A DNA stretch of 64,000 bases from Methylobacterium nonmethylotrophicum (GCF_004745635.1 NZ_SRLB01000001.1:248001-312000), one strand, 5' to 3'; counted from the stretch's first letter, positions 15,848 to 25,937 are shown. Translations and numbers: made by a program. The notes: generated by a model not told the origin, from the sequence alone.

Positions 15848-18067
15848 TCAGGCGCCGAGTGCGGCCTTGATCCGGCCCGCCGTGAGCGGCAGGTCGCGCA
15901 GGCGCTGGCCTGTCGCATCCCGGATTGCGTTGGCGAGCGCGGCGCCGGCCGGCCCCTGGGCCGCCTCGGCGACGCCGAGGAACGGCTGGTCCGCCTGCGC
16001 CACGATGTGGACCTCGACGCTACGTGGCACCGCGCTGAAGCGCAGGATCGGGTAGGCGGACCAGTCGACGGAGGTCACGCGGGTGCGGTCGAAGGCGACG
16101 CGCTCGAACAGCGTCCAGCTCGCGGCCTGGAGGATGCCGCCCTCGATCTGATTGGCGACCCCGTCGGGATTGACGACCTCGCCGGTATCGACCGCGGCGA
16201 CGACTCGCTCGATGGCCACCCATCCGGTCTCACGGTCGAGGGTGATCTCGACCGCGACGGCGCAATAGGCTTCGAGATTCTTGTAGCGGGCGAAGGCGAA
16301 GCCGAATCCGCCGCCGGCGCGGGCGGATCGCCCCTCCCAGCCGAAGCGCCGCGCTGCCGCCGCGACGACGGCGCCCGCACGCGCATCCGTCAGGTGCCGA
16401 AGCCGGAAGGCGACCGGGTCCAGGCCGGCGGCGCGGGCGAGATCGTCCATCGTGCTCTCGATGGCCATCACGTTGAGGTAGCCGCCGAGCGAGCGCATCG
16501 ACGAGCCGCGCAAAGGCATCTCGGGCAGGAAGTGGTGCACCACCCTCGCATTCGGGAAGGCGTAGAGCGGGATCGCGTTGCGGTCGCCTCCGCCCTCCGG
16601 CTGGGCGAGGGCCACGGGTGGGGCCGGCGGGAACGGCTCTGCGATCTCCCGGGCTGCGAGCAGCGCGCCGGGCGGTCCTGGCCGCATCATGTGCGACGGG
16701 CTCCAGACCTCGTGCGTCCAGGCGGCGACTTTCCCGTCCGGCGTGACAGCGGCGCGCACGCTCGCCACCATCCCGGGCCCGAACGGCTCCCAGGCATGCT
16801 CCTGCTCGCGCATCCACTGCACCCGGACCGGGCGGCCCGGCACCTCGCGCGCCAGGAGCGCGGCATCGGCCGCCGCGTCGTCGGCACCGTTCTGGCCGTA
16901 GCAGCCCGCCCCCTCGGCGTGGATGCACCGCACCTTGTCGTCGGGCAGGTGCAAGAGACCGGCGAGCGCCCGTCGCAGCGGGAAGACGCCCTGGCTGTGG
17001 CTCCAGACCGTCACGCCGCCGTCCTGCCACTCCGCGATGGCGCAGGATGGACCGATCGAACCGTGGGCGAGGTAGGGGCGAGTGAAGGTCCCCTCGACGA
17101 CCGTACCGGCTCCGCCGGCCGCACCCCGCTCCAAGATGGTCGAATCCCGGCTCGGCAGCGCGCGCAGGGCGTCCGGCAGGGCTGCGGCATCGGGCAGGGC
17201 CGCCGTCTCGCGCCAGCGGGCAGAGGCAGCGAGCCGGCGCATCGCCTGGATCGCAGACCACTCGCCCTCGGCGACGACGCCGAGGAAGGTCCCGTCACAG
17301 ACGACCTTCACCACGCCCGGAAGCCGCTCGACCGCCGCCGCATCGACCTCGATCAGGACGGCGCCATAGCTCGGAGGCCGCACGACACGGGCATGCAGCA
17401 GGCCGGGCGGGCGCAGGTCCTGGATGTACGCCGCGCCGCCCGTCACCTTAGCGGGGATGTCGATGCGGGGCACCGGCCGCCCGAGCACCGCGTACTCGGC
17501 CGCGCGCGTGAGGGAGGAGGCGGGTTGCGCCTCGGCGGTGAGAAGCGCGTCGGTCACGAGGTCGCCGTAGCCGATCCGGGCGCCGCCGGGCCCGAGGACC
17601 GCCCCGTCTTCGGCCCGCAGCCGCTCCGCCGGGACGCCGAGCCGCCCGGCCGCCTCGGCGATCAGCAGGGCTCGAACCTGGGCGGCGGCGTGGCGGATCG
17701 CGGTACCGGAATCCTGCACCGAGTGGCTTGCCGCCGTGTAGCCCTCGTCGGCGGTGCGGCCGGTATCGGCGGTCACGAGCGACAGGCGCGTGAGGGGAGC
17801 TTTCAGCTCCTCGGCGGCGATCTGGAGCAGCGCCGTCTTCAATCCCTGGCCGAGCTCGGCCTTGCCGGTCAGGACCGTGACCGCGCCGTCGGGCGCGACG
17901 CGGATCCAGGAATCGAGGCGCGGGGTGTCGTCGAGGCTGCCGGGCAGGCCGCGCTTCCTCGGCCCCTCGCCCTTGCCGGTCTCGGTCTGGGCGCGCGCGG
18001 GCGCGAGAGAGAAGGCCAGCACAAGGGCACCGGTGCCGGCGAGCACCGTGCGTCGCGACAGGGTCAT
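15848..18067 (-). CDS. Molybdenum hydroxylase large subunit, IorB-like, Tat-exported
   Basis: The ATG at 18067 overlaps the stop of the small-subunit gene (ATGA). The 739-aa protein begins with a twin-arginine signal (SRRTVLAGTGALVLAF) ending near APARA, so the enzyme is periplasmic. Molybdopterin-binding features include ELGQGLKTALLQIAAEEL, GAGCYGQNGADDAA, the GGGFGF segment and GVAEAAQGPAG near the C-terminus, where the catalytic Glu is expected. This pattern belongs to isoquinoline 1-oxidoreductase beta subunits and related aldehyde or nicotinate dehydrogenases. The substrate is not determinable from sequence. Confidence 0.9.
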   Translation of the reverse strand: MTLSRRTVLAGTGALVLAFSLAPARAQTETGKGEGPRKRGLPGSLDDTPRLDSWIRVAPDGAVTVLTGKAELGQGLKTALLQIAAEELKAPLTRLSLVTADTGRTADEGYTAASHSVQDSGTAIRHAAAQVRALLIAEAAGRLGVPAERLRAEDGAVLGPGGARIGYGDLVTDALLTAEAQPASSLTRAAEYAVLGRPVPRIDIPAKVTGGAAYIQDLRPPGLLHARVVRPPSYGAVLIEVDAAAVERLPGVVKVVCDGTFLGVVAEGEWSAIQAMRRLAASARWRETAALPDAAALPDALRALPSRDSTILERGAAGGAGTVVEGTFTRPYLAHGSIGPSCAIAEWQDGGVTVWSHSQGVFPLRRALAGLLHLPDDKVRCIHAEGAGCYGQNGADDAAADAALLAREVPGRPVRVQWMREQEHAWEPFGPGMVASVRAAVTPDGKVAAWTHEVWSPSHMMRPGPPGALLAAREIAEPFPPAPPVALAQPEGGGDRNAIPLYAFPNARVVHHFLPEMPLRGSSMRSLGGYLNVMAIESTMDDLARAAGLDPVAFRLRHLTDARAGAVVAAAARRFGWEGRSARAGGGFGFAFARYKNLEAYCAVAVEITLDRETGWVAIERVVAAVDTGEVVNPDGVANQIEGGILQAASWTLFERVAFDRTRVTSVDWSAYPILRFSAVPRSVEVHIVAQADQPFLGVAEAAQGPAGAALANAIRDATGQRLRDLPLTAGRIKAALGA

Positions 18068-18561
18068 CGTCCGGCCTCCGCGGTGGAGCGCGGCCGCATC
18101 GCGTCCGCCGCCCGGCGGATGGCGCGCAGGATGCGCATGTGGGTGCCGCACCGGCACAGATGCGGCTCGAGCTCGGCCCGGATCGCGTCGTCGGACGCAT
18201 CCGGGTCGCGCGTGAGGAGGGCGTGGGCCCGCATCATCATGCCGGGGATGCAGTAGCCGCACTGGGCCGCCTGCGCGTCGATGAAGGCGCGCTGCAGCGG
18301 GCCCGGCGCCTCCGCCGTGCCGAGCCCTTCGAGGGTCGTGACCTGGCGATTCTCGGCCAGCAGGACGGGCGTGACGCAGGAGAAGACCGCCTCTCCGTCG
18401 ATCACCACCGTGCAGGCGCCGCACTGGCCGAGGCCGCAGCCGAACTTGGCGGCGTTGAGCCCGAACTCCTCGCGCAGCACGTAGAGGAGGGGCGTGTCGG
18501 GCGCCGCGCGCACCGCGCGCCGCTCGCCGTTGAGGATCATGCTCGTCATGGTCGGCCTCAT
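18064..18561 (-). CDS. Molybdenum hydroxylase small subunit, (2Fe-2S)2
   Basis: The start at 18561 overlaps the cytochrome stop (ATGA), and the 3' end overlaps the large-subunit start. The 165-aa product has both clusters of the family: the plant-type ferredoxin cluster in FGCGLGQCGACTVVIDG with a later Cys, and the helical-bundle cluster in QCGYCIPGM and HLCRCGTHMR. It carries electrons from the Mo site in the large subunit to the adjacent cytochrome c. It has no signal peptide of its own, so it would be exported with the Tat-tagged partner. Confidence 0.92.
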   Translation of the reverse strand: MRPTMTSMILNGERRAVRAAPDTPLLYVLREEFGLNAAKFGCGLGQCGACTVVIDGEAVFSCVTPVLLAENRQVTTLEGLGTAEAPGPLQRAFIDAQAAQCGYCIPGMMMRAHALLTRDPDASDDAIRAELEPHLCRCGTHMRILRAIRRAADAMRPRSTAEAGR

Positions 18562-19898
18562 CGCGTCATTGCCGGCGTCATGGCCGCCGCCGGGCGCGCC
18601 GCGAGGCGGCGGGCGGCCCGGGCCTCGCGGATCGCGGGTTCGAGATCGGGCCAGGGAGCCCCGCCGCCGAAGCGCCGGCGCAGGCCGGCCGCGAGGCTCG
18701 CCACCTGGGCGTCGGTCAAGACGGCGCCGAAGCCCGGCATGATCGGCTGGCCCGTCCCGCCCCGCGCCGGCAGGCCCTCCAGGATCACGTTGACCAGGTT
18801 GCGCGGGCTCTCGCCGGTGATCGCGGTCGAGAGCGCCAGCGAGATCCCGCCGAAGGGCGGCGGCCGACCGCCCTCGTGGCAGGCCGCGCAGGCGGCCGCG
18901 TAGAGGTCGGTGCCGGCCCCTTCGATCGCGGCCTGCGCGCCGGCCGCCTGCGGTGCTTTGCCCGGACCGGAGGAGGGGGCGAGAGGTGGCGTGGCCGTGC
19001 CCGAGCCGGCGCCCAGGGAGGCGAGATAGCGCGCCATCGCCACGACCTCCTCCCGCGGCACCTCGGCCAGGTTCTCGACCACCGGCGCCATCGGCCCGCG
19101 GGCGACGCCGTGCAGCGGGTGGAAGCCCTCGCGCAGGTACTGCGTCAGCGCCGCCTCGTCCCACGGCACCGGCGCGCGGGAGGCGGCGCCGAGGGCGTAG
19201 GCCCGCCAGCCCTCGGCCTCGCCACCCTCGTAGGCGCGCGATACGACCTCGGCCCCCAGGAGGCTGCGCGGCGAGTGGCAGGCGCCGCAATGGCCGAGAC
19301 CTTCGACCAGGTAGCGGCCGCGATGCCAGGCCGCGTCCTTCGTCGGATCGGGCGCGAGGTCCCGGGGACGCAGGAACAGCAGCTTCCAGCCTGCGAGCGT
19401 CAGGCGCACGCTGAGCGGGAAGGGGAGTTCGTTCGGCGGCGGCGTCGCGGCGACTGCCGGGCGGGTCATGAAGAACGCGTAGAGCGCCCGCACGTCGTCG
19501 TCGCTGGTGGCGCTGTAATGGTCGTAAGGGAACGCCGGGTAGAGGTGGCGGCCCTCGCGGTCGACCCCCTCGCGCAGGGCGCGGGCGAACGCGGCCTCGG
19601 ACCAGCGCCCGATCCCGGTGTCCGGATCCGGGGTGATGTTGGTCGAGTACAGCGTCCCGAACGGCGTCGGCAGGGGCAGGCCGCCGGCGAAGGCGGCACC
19701 GTTCGGTGCCGTGTGGCAGGTGCGGCAATCGCCGATCAGGGCGAGGTCGGCCCCGCGCCGCACCAGCGCCGGGTCGAAGGAGGCGGGCGCCGGTGGCGGG
19801 ACCGGCGCGATCTCGGGCTGCCAGGCGAGCGCGAGCGCCGCTCCGGCCGCGGCGAGGCCGACAATCCCGATACCGGCGATCACGCGTCTCGTGCGCAT
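18558..19898 (-). CDS. Triheme cytochrome c subunit of the Mo hydroxylase
   Basis: The 446-aa protein has an N-terminal membrane anchor or uncleaved signal (VIAGIGIVGLAAAGAALALAW) and three c-type heme sites: CRTCH, CGACH and CAACH. Each heme domain has a distal Met candidate, such as QPIMPGFG. It matches the membrane-bound cytochromes that accept electrons from periplasmic IorAB/aldehyde dehydrogenases and pass them to the respiratory chain. It is the first gene of the coupled three-subunit operon. Confidence 0.9.
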   Translation of the reverse strand: MRTRRVIAGIGIVGLAAAGAALALAWQPEIAPVPPPAPASFDPALVRRGADLALIGDCRTCHTAPNGAAFAGGLPLPTPFGTLYSTNITPDPDTGIGRWSEAAFARALREGVDREGRHLYPAFPYDHYSATSDDDVRALYAFFMTRPAVAATPPPNELPFPLSVRLTLAGWKLLFLRPRDLAPDPTKDAAWHRGRYLVEGLGHCGACHSPRSLLGAEVVSRAYEGGEAEGWRAYALGAASRAPVPWDEAALTQYLREGFHPLHGVARGPMAPVVENLAEVPREEVVAMARYLASLGAGSGTATPPLAPSSGPGKAPQAAGAQAAIEGAGTDLYAAACAACHEGGRPPPFGGISLALSTAITGESPRNLVNVILEGLPARGGTGQPIMPGFGAVLTDAQVASLAAGLRRRFGGGAPWPDLEPAIREARAARRLAARPAAAMTPAMTR

Positions 19899-19985
19899 GG
19901 CGTCACCTCCTGGCGGGGGATCGGAGCACGGTCCGGAGCGGCCGGGCTTGTCGGATCGCGGGTGGTTTTGGACATTCGCGCGCCC

Positions 19986-21170
19986 TCAGCGGCGGCGCAG
20001 CGCGACGAGCTGGATCATGCTCGCCAGAGCCCCGAGGAGGAGGCCCAGACCCGCCACCGCCGGCCAGCCGCCCGCCTGCCAGGCGGCGGTGCCGGACGCC
20101 GAGCCGGCGGAGCCGCCGAGGAACATCGCGCCCATCAGGATCGTGTTGAGTCGCGCTCTCGCCTCCGGCTTGAGGGCGAAGACGACGTGCTGGTTGGCGA
20201 CGAGTGCCGCCTGCATGGCGAAATCGAGCAGGATCACCCCGGCCACGAGGGCGATGAGCGAAGGCGAGAGCCCGAGGACCGCCCATGAGACGAGCGTCAG
20301 GACCGCTCCGGTCGCGACGATTCGTGCCGGGCCGCTGCGATCGGCGACGCGTCCGGCGAGCGGCGCGGCGGCGATGCCGACGGCGCCCACGATCCCGAAC
20401 AGGCCCGCGATGTCGGCGCCGTAGCCGTAGGGCGGGCCGGCGAGACGGAACGCCAGGACGGTCCAGAACACCGTGAAGGCGGAGAAGATCAGGGCCTGCG
20501 TGACCGCGGCGAGCCTCAGCGGCGGAAAGTCCCGCCACAGCCCGGCGAGGGAGGCGAGCAGCTGCCCGTAGCTCAGGGCCGCCTCGGGCCGGCTCCGCGG
20601 CAGGGTCGTTGCCATCAGGGCGCCGGCGGCGAGGGAGAGCGGCACGCCGAGCCAGAACATCTCGCGCCAGCCGGCATGGGTGGCGACGAAGCCGGCGAGC
20701 GTGCGGCTGAGCAGGATGCCGGTGAGGATCCCCGACAGGATCGTGCCGACCGTGGCGCCGCGCCGCTCGGGCGGGCTGAGGTGCGCAGCAAAGGGTACGA
20801 TCTGCTGCGCCACCGTCGCCGAGAGCCCGACGGCGAGCGAGGCGAGCACGACGAGACCCGCGCTCGGCGCCGCCGCCGCGAGGGCGAGGGCCGCCGCCAG
20901 CACGCCGAACTGGCCGACGATGAGCCGGCGCCGTTCGACGAGGTCTCCGAGGGGCACGAGCAGGAAAAGCCCCGCCGCGTAGCCGAGCTGCGTCGCGGTC
21001 GGGATTAAGGCCGTCACCTCGCCCGGCAGGTCGCGCTCGATCAGCGCCAGCATCGGCTGGTTGTAGTAGATGTTGGCGACCGCGAGGCCGGCGGCGGCCG
21101 CCATCGCGAAGGTGCGCGCCCGGGGCGTCACATGGGTCGCCGGCCTCTCGGCCGCGGCTTGAGCGGACAT
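19986..21170 (-). CDS. MFS transporter (drug/sugar exporter type)
   Basis: The 394-aa product has twelve predicted membrane segments. Family features are [13 protein letters not shown] in the first segment, a [10 protein letters not shown] loop between TM2 and TM3, and a basic central loop. It resembles small DHA1-type exporters. It is divergent from the LysR gene at 21291, the arrangement usual for a LysR-controlled exporter. The 87 bases to the downstream cytochrome gene hold no clear terminator. Confidence 0.88.
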   Translation of the reverse strand: MSAQAAAERPATHVTPRARTFAMAAAAGLAVANIYYNQPMLALIERDLPGEVTALIPTATQLGYAAGLFLLVPLGDLVERRRLIVGQFGVLAAALALAAAAPSAGLVVLASLAVGLSATVAQQIVPFAAHLSPPERRGATVGTILSGILTGILLSRTLAGFVATHAGWREMFWLGVPLSLAAGALMATTLPRSRPEAALSYGQLLASLAGLWRDFPPLRLAAVTQALIFSAFTVFWTVLAFRLAGPPYGYGADIAGLFGIVGAVGIAAAPLAGRVADRSGPARIVATGAVLTLVSWAVLGLSPSLIALVAGVILLDFAMQAALVANQHVVFALKPEARARLNTILMGAMFLGGSAGSASGTAAWQAGGWPAVAGLGLLLGALASMIQLVALRRR

Positions 21171-21290
21171 GGTCCTTCTCCATCGGCCGGCCGATCCGTT
21201 CGCCAGTGCCGGTCCGCCGACAAGTTATTCCGTCACGCCGCACGGTGTAGTAGCGTCGCACGATATGCGATTGTAACGTGGCGCGTTATT

Positions 21291-22166
21291 TTGGACTTTC
21301 TCGCTCTCTCCGTCCTGACCGAGGCGGTCGGCGCCGGCAGCCTTGCGGCGGCGGCGCGGCGCCTGCACATCACCCCGATGGCCGCGACCCGCAGCCTGTC
21401 GGGCCTCGAGCGCGAACTCGGGGTGCGCCTCCTGCACCGCACGACCCGCTCGCTCTCCCTCACCGACGAGGGGCAGGTCTTCCTCGCCCATGCCCAGGCC
21501 CTGCTCGAGGAGCGCGACGCGGCGCTTGCCAGCGTGCGTCCGGCTGAGGCCGGCGCGACAGGGCGGCTGCGCCTCACCGCCTCGACGGCCTTCGGCCGCA
21601 AGGTCGTCGCCCCGGCGCTCGTCGCCTTCATGCAGGGCCACCCGGAGGTCCGGGTCGATCTCGTCCTCACCGACAGCGTCCTCGACCTGGTCGGGGAGGG
21701 GCTCGACCTCGGGATCCGCATCGCCCGGTTGAGCGAGTCGAGCCTGGTGGCGCGTCGCTTGGGGGCGAGCCCGCGCGGCCTCTTCGCGACGCCGGGCTAC
21801 CTTGCTAAGGCCGGGATGCCGGTGCGGGCAGCCGATCTCGCGACCCATGAATGCCTGGCGCTGGCGGGCGCCGGCCACTGGGCGCTCGGGGTGGCCGGGC
21901 AGCAGCATTCGGTACGGGCGACGGGCCGCTTCACCGCCAACACCATCGAGGGGCTGCACCAGGCCTGCCTCGGCGGCCTCGGGATCGCGATGCTGTCGCG
22001 CTGGGACGTGGCCGAGGAGGTCGCGTGCGGGCTCCTCAGGCAGGTGCAACTGGAGGAGGGCGAGCCGGAGCCGCTGGCGATCTGGGCGGTCTACCCGACG
22101 CGCCGGATGGTCCCGGCCAAGGTGCGGCTGTTCATCCGGTTTCTCGCCGAGCGTCTGGAGGCGTGA
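21291..22166 (+). CDS. LysR family transcriptional regulator
   Basis: No ATG is available at the N-terminus; the TTG at 21291 (reading LDFLALSVLTEAVGAGSL) gives the expected 291-aa length. The winged HTH contains AARRLHITPMAATRSLSGLE, and an LTDEGQVFL segment follows. The effector domain occupies about residues 90-290. The 120 bases between it and the divergent MFS gene contain an AT-richer stretch at 21260-21290, the likely shared operator. It probably controls the exporter. Confidence 0.85.
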   Translation: MDFLALSVLTEAVGAGSLAAAARRLHITPMAATRSLSGLERELGVRLLHRTTRSLSLTDEGQVFLAHAQALLEERDAALASVRPAEAGATGRLRLTASTAFGRKVVAPALVAFMQGHPEVRVDLVLTDSVLDLVGEGLDLGIRIARLSESSLVARRLGASPRGLFATPGYLAKAGMPVRAADLATHECLALAGAGHWALGVAGQQHSVRATGRFTANTIEGLHQACLGGLGIAMLSRWDVAEEVACGLLRQVQLEEGEPEPLAIWAVYPTRRMVPAKVRLFIRFLAERLEA

Positions 22167-22207
22167 GGTGATGCGGCCGGCGTGGCGGAGTTCGCGCCGC
22201 GGATCTC

Positions 22208-23203
22208 CTAATTTGCGCCGCCCTCATTCCGGTTCATTCGCCGCCACTGCCCCGGGCTCGTCCCCGCGGCCTGCGAGAACGCCCGCGTGAAGTAACTCTG
22301 GTCACCGAAGCCGCAGAGCAGTGCCACCTCGGCCAGCGGCAGCGCGGCATCGCGCATCAGGCGCTTCGCCTCGGCGATGCGGAGGTCCGACAGGTAGCGG
22401 TGCGGCGACTGGCCGGTGCTGCGCCGGAAGGCCGCCGCGAAGTAGCTCGGCGACAACCGGCAGGCTTCGGCGACCTCGGCGATCGTCAGGGCTGTGGCGA
22501 ACCGGGCGTGCAGGATCTCCCGGGCGCGGCGCTCCTGCCACGGCGAGAGGCCGCTGCGGACCGGCCGCGCCGCAGCGGCAGCACCGTCGCCGTAGCGATC
22601 GAGCGCGTGGGCGAGGAAGGCCATGGCGGTGTGCTCGACGAACATCGCCCGCGCCGGATCGGGCTCGGCCAGCGCCGGCAGCAGCAGGGCGACGAGGCCT
22701 GCCGCGACCGGGTCGCGATCCGCCCGCGGCCAGGCAAGGTGCGAGGGCGGCGGGACGTCGTTCTCCCGCGCAACAGTGTCGACGAGGGCGTGCGGCACGT
22801 AGAACTGAACCGCGTCGAGGGGGCCGCTCATGATCGAGCGCGGGCAATCGGCGAGGCTCACGACACTGACGGCGTCGGCCGGCACGGCGCCGGCATGAAC
22901 CTGCCGCCCGCCCACGGTGAAGGCGTGCTGCTGCAGCGGCCGCACCTGCACCACGATACTGAAGGCGGCCTCCTGCTTGAGCGGCGGGGTCTCGGTGCCG
23001 GGCGCGAGCAGGCCCTGGAGGCGGGTGACGACCAGGGAATGGCCGGTCCGGTGCGTGGCCGTCAGCGTCCCGCTCGCGCGAACCCCGATATGGTCGGCCA
23101 TGCGCGTGCCGTTCAGGCCGGACATCCGGCCAGGTGACGCGCGCCCGGTCCGAGGCGGCAGCGCGGGCGTGCGAGACGATGAAGAGGTGTAATCGAGAAT
23201 CAT
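22208..23203 (-). CDS. AraC family transcriptional regulator
   Basis: The product has 331 aa from 23203; ATGs at 23125 and 23101 are also possible and none has a strong ribosome site. The C-terminal double HTH reads ALTIAEVAEACRLSPSYFAAAF and LAEVALLCGFGDQSYFTRAF, then GTSPGQWRRMN. It is strongly similar to the regulators at 11441 and 13548, so these three look like a local paralogous family. It is convergent with the LysR gene. Confidence 0.85.
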   Translation of the reverse strand: MILDYTSSSSRTPALPPRTGRASPGRMSGLNGTRMADHIGVRASGTLTATHRTGHSLVVTRLQGLLAPGTETPPLKQEAAFSIVVQVRPLQQHAFTVGGRQVHAGAVPADAVSVVSLADCPRSIMSGPLDAVQFYVPHALVDTVARENDVPPPSHLAWPRADRDPVAAGLVALLLPALAEPDPARAMFVEHTAMAFLAHALDRYGDGAAAAARPVRSGLSPWQERRAREILHARFATALTIAEVAEACRLSPSYFAAAFRRSTGQSPHRYLSDLRIAEAKRLMRDAALPLAEVALLCGFGDQSYFTRAFSQAAGTSPGQWRRMNRNEGGAN

Positions 23204-23292
23204 TCCAGCACCCGGAGGCTACGGGTGCATGATCCCAGAGGCGAGAGCGACGGTCTTTTCGATTCCTGCTTTGGTATTTGCGGTGCTTGCTG

Positions 23293-24198
23293 TTACGCGC
23301 TCTGCTGCCGCCGATAGTCCCCGGGCGTGCAGCCGGTCGCCCGCTTGAAGGCAATATTGAATGCGGATTGTCCGGAGAAGCCCGACCGATGGGCGATCTC
23401 GCCGAGGGGCGTCGCGGTCCTGGACAGGAGACGCCGCGCTTCCTCGAGCCGCGCGGCGCTGACGAAGCTGTGCGGCGTGCTCCCGGTGACCGCCTTGAAC
23501 AGCCGCGAGAAGTGGAACGGACTCAGGCAGGCAACCTCGGCGAGCTCGGCGACCGTGAGGTCGCGGTCGAGGTTGTCGCGGATGAAGTCCGTCACCCGGC
23601 GGATCCGAGCCTGGCAGGTCGAGCCGGCCTCAGGCTCGGACCGATCCGGGCGGTCGTGCCCGTACATCTGCGCCACCCGCGCCACCAGCGACAGCGAGGC
23701 CGCTTCGACCAGCATCCGGCCGGCGGAGGTCTCGGACTGGAGCTCGCGGCCGATCGCGAGGCCGAGCTGGCGCACCAGGTCGTCGTCGACATCGGCGAGG
23801 TAGCGGACGGCGTCGGCGCGGATGCGAGGGTCGCCGTAGAGCTCAGCCATGTGGGCGAAGCGCTCGACCGGCAGGTAGACGTGCAGGATGTCGTGCAGGG
23901 CGCCGGAAATGCCGATGTCGTCCTCGGCCACGCCGACCGGGCAGAACCACACGGTTCCCGCCTCCACGGCGGTGCGCTGGCGTTGGCCCGCCCCCTTGCG
24001 GCTGACATAGGCGCCGGGGCTGCGCCGCGTCGCGATGGTGATCTCCATCTGCGTCGGCACGATCGCCGGCAGCTCTCCGGGCGGATGGCAGCGCAGCTCC
24101 GCCGCGACGCCCGACCAGCCCCGCCCCTGCGAGGAGGCGACGAGGCCCGCATTGGGAAACTTGAACGCGCCGTGCCGATGCAGATCCATGCGCGACAA
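23293..24198 (-). CDS. AraC family transcriptional regulator (second type)
   Basis: The 301-aa product has the AraC double HTH LTVAELAEVACLSPFHFSRLFK and LGEIAHRSGFSGQSAFNIAFK, ending TGCTPGDYRR. This C-terminal signature and the N-terminal domain differ from the three neighbouring AraC proteins, so it is not part of that paralogous set. It is divergent from the histidine kinase at 24381. Confidence 0.87.
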   Translation of the reverse strand: MSRMDLHRHGAFKFPNAGLVASSQGRGWSGVAAELRCHPPGELPAIVPTQMEITIATRRSPGAYVSRKGAGQRQRTAVEAGTVWFCPVGVAEDDIGISGALHDILHVYLPVERFAHMAELYGDPRIRADAVRYLADVDDDLVRQLGLAIGRELQSETSAGRMLVEAASLSLVARVAQMYGHDRPDRSEPEAGSTCQARIRRVTDFIRDNLDRDLTVAELAEVACLSPFHFSRLFKAVTGSTPHSFVSAARLEEARRLLSRTATPLGEIAHRSGFSGQSAFNIAFKRATGCTPGDYRRQQSA

Positions 24199-24380
24199 TG
24201 TCCAAGCCGCGGTACGGCTACGCTATTATACACCCGTATCGGCGACACGGGCGCCGGGTTCGCCTAGAGCCTCGCCACTCATGACCGCCACAAGCGGGCC
24301 GGCGCGCGCCGACGGTGGTCGGACGTCGCCGAAGCGGCATCGGAGGAGGCCCAGGAACCGGGTCCCGGGCGGAGGACCGC

Positions 24381-25937
24381 ATGAGTCAAGGCTTGGGGCA
24401 GGGAGGCTTGGGGCAGGGAGGCACGGAGCAGGAAGGCTTCAGGCGGGGAAGCCTGGGGCAGGTCTTCTCGCGATGGCCGAGCCTCGCCTCCGCCAATGAC
24501 GGCTCCCCCGCCGCCGACGCGCTGCCGGCCTGGATGCTCTCGGCCCACCGCCGTCGCTGGCCGGACCTCGTCGAGGACGGCGCGAAGGCGGTCCTGGCGG
24601 TCCTGGTCCCGGTGCTCCTCGTCGGGTGGGGTCTGGCCGCCGGGCCGCCGGCATCCGTCGCGATGGCGGGCATCCTCGTCGCGGGCGTCCTGGCTGCGTT
24701 CCTCGGCACCTTGCACGTCGCGCGGCTCCGGCGCGCCCTGCGGGCGAGCGAAGCGCAGTTCTCCGCGATCTTCGAGCGCGCCGGGATCTCGATGTGGCGC
24801 GAGGACTGGAGCGCGGTGGGCGAGGCCATTGCCGCCTTGCGCCTCGCCGGCGTCACCGACATCGAGGGCTACTTCGCGGCGCGGCCCTCCGAACTGCGGG
24901 AGCTCTGCGGCCGGGTGCTGATCAAGGACGTCAACGCCTTCACGCTCGAGGAGACCGGCGCGCCGGACAAGGCAGCCTTCGTCGGCCCGCTCGACCGGCT
25001 GCTGCCGGAGACCGACCAGACCTTCGTGCAGTGGCTCGTCGCGCTCGGTCGCGGCGACCGCTTCTTCCGCTCGGAGGCCCATATCGTTCGGGCGGCCGGC
25101 CAGCAGAGCGACGTACTGTTCACCGCCATGCTGCCGCGCGAGCGCGCCGAGTTCTGCGACCTCCTCATCACCTCCCTCGACATCACGGCCTACAAGCAGG
25201 CGCAGGCGCGGCTCGCTGCCGCCGAGGGCGACCTCGCCCGGGCCGCCCGCTCGATCACCGTGGGGGCGGTGAGCGCGTCGATCGCCCACGAGGTCAACAC
25301 GCCGCTCGCGGCGATCGCCGCCAACGCCCAGGCTTCCTTACGCTGGCTGAAGCGGCCGGACCCGGACCTCGCCGAGGTGACGGCTGCCCTGGAGGATGTC
25401 GTCTCCGAGGCACGGCGGGCCCGCGACGTCGTCGCCCGCACCCGCTCGCTGTTCGGCACGGCCTCCCTCGCGCTCGCGCCCGTCGATCTCGTCGAGGCGG
25501 CCCGAGAGGCGACGCTGCTCGCCGAGCGGGACTTGCGCGCCAACGGCGCCGCGGTCCTCATCACCGCCGATCCCGACCTGCCGCCGGTCACCGGCGACCT
25601 CGTCCAGATCGAGCAGGTGCTCGTCAACCTGCTCGTCAACGCCGCCCAGGCGATGGCGGGGTCGAGCGGCCGCCGGGACGTCGCGATCACCGTGCGGGGC
25701 GATCCCGGCGCTGTGCGCGTCACGGTGAGCGATACCGGCCCGGGCGTGCCCCCGGAGCAGCGGGCTCGCATCTTCGAGCCGTTCCATTCGACGAAGCCCG
25801 GCGGGATGGGCATGGGACTGGCGATCTGCCGCAGCTGCATCGACGCCCATGGCGGCGACCTCTGGCTCGACGACGCGCCGGGTGGCGGGGCCGCCTTCCA
25901 CGTCCGGCTTCCGACCGCATGCCGGTCTCCGGCCTGA
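24381..25937 (+). CDS. Membrane sensor histidine kinase
   Basis: The ATG at 24381 follows GGAGG. The 518-aa kinase starts with a Gly/Gln-rich low-complexity tail built from degenerate copies of LGQGG. Two membrane segments follow (about residues 66-110), then a PAS-like region and a HisKA domain with the phospho-acceptor in SIAHEVNTPLAAI (about H303). The ATPase domain has NLLVNAAQAM, SDTGPGVPPE and GMGMGLAICR. Domain style resembles FixL/StyS-type kinases. Its last codons overlap the receiver gene at 25919, so kinase and receiver are coupled. Confidence 0.9.
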   Translation: MSQGLGQGGLGQGGTEQEGFRRGSLGQVFSRWPSLASANDGSPAADALPAWMLSAHRRRWPDLVEDGAKAVLAVLVPVLLVGWGLAAGPPASVAMAGILVAGVLAAFLGTLHVARLRRALRASEAQFSAIFERAGISMWREDWSAVGEAIAALRLAGVTDIEGYFAARPSELRELCGRVLIKDVNAFTLEETGAPDKAAFVGPLDRLLPETDQTFVQWLVALGRGDRFFRSEAHIVRAAGQQSDVLFTAMLPRERAEFCDLLITSLDITAYKQAQARLAAAEGDLARAARSITVGAVSASIAHEVNTPLAAIAANAQASLRWLKRPDPDLAEVTAALEDVVSEARRARDVVARTRSLFGTASLALAPVDLVEAAREATLLAERDLRANGAAVLITADPDLPPVTGDLVQIEQVLVNLLVNAAQAMAGSSGRRDVAITVRGDPGAVRVTVSDTGPGVPPEQRARIFEPFHSTKPGGMGMGLAICRSCIDAHGGDLWLDDAPGGGAAFHVRLPTACRSPA

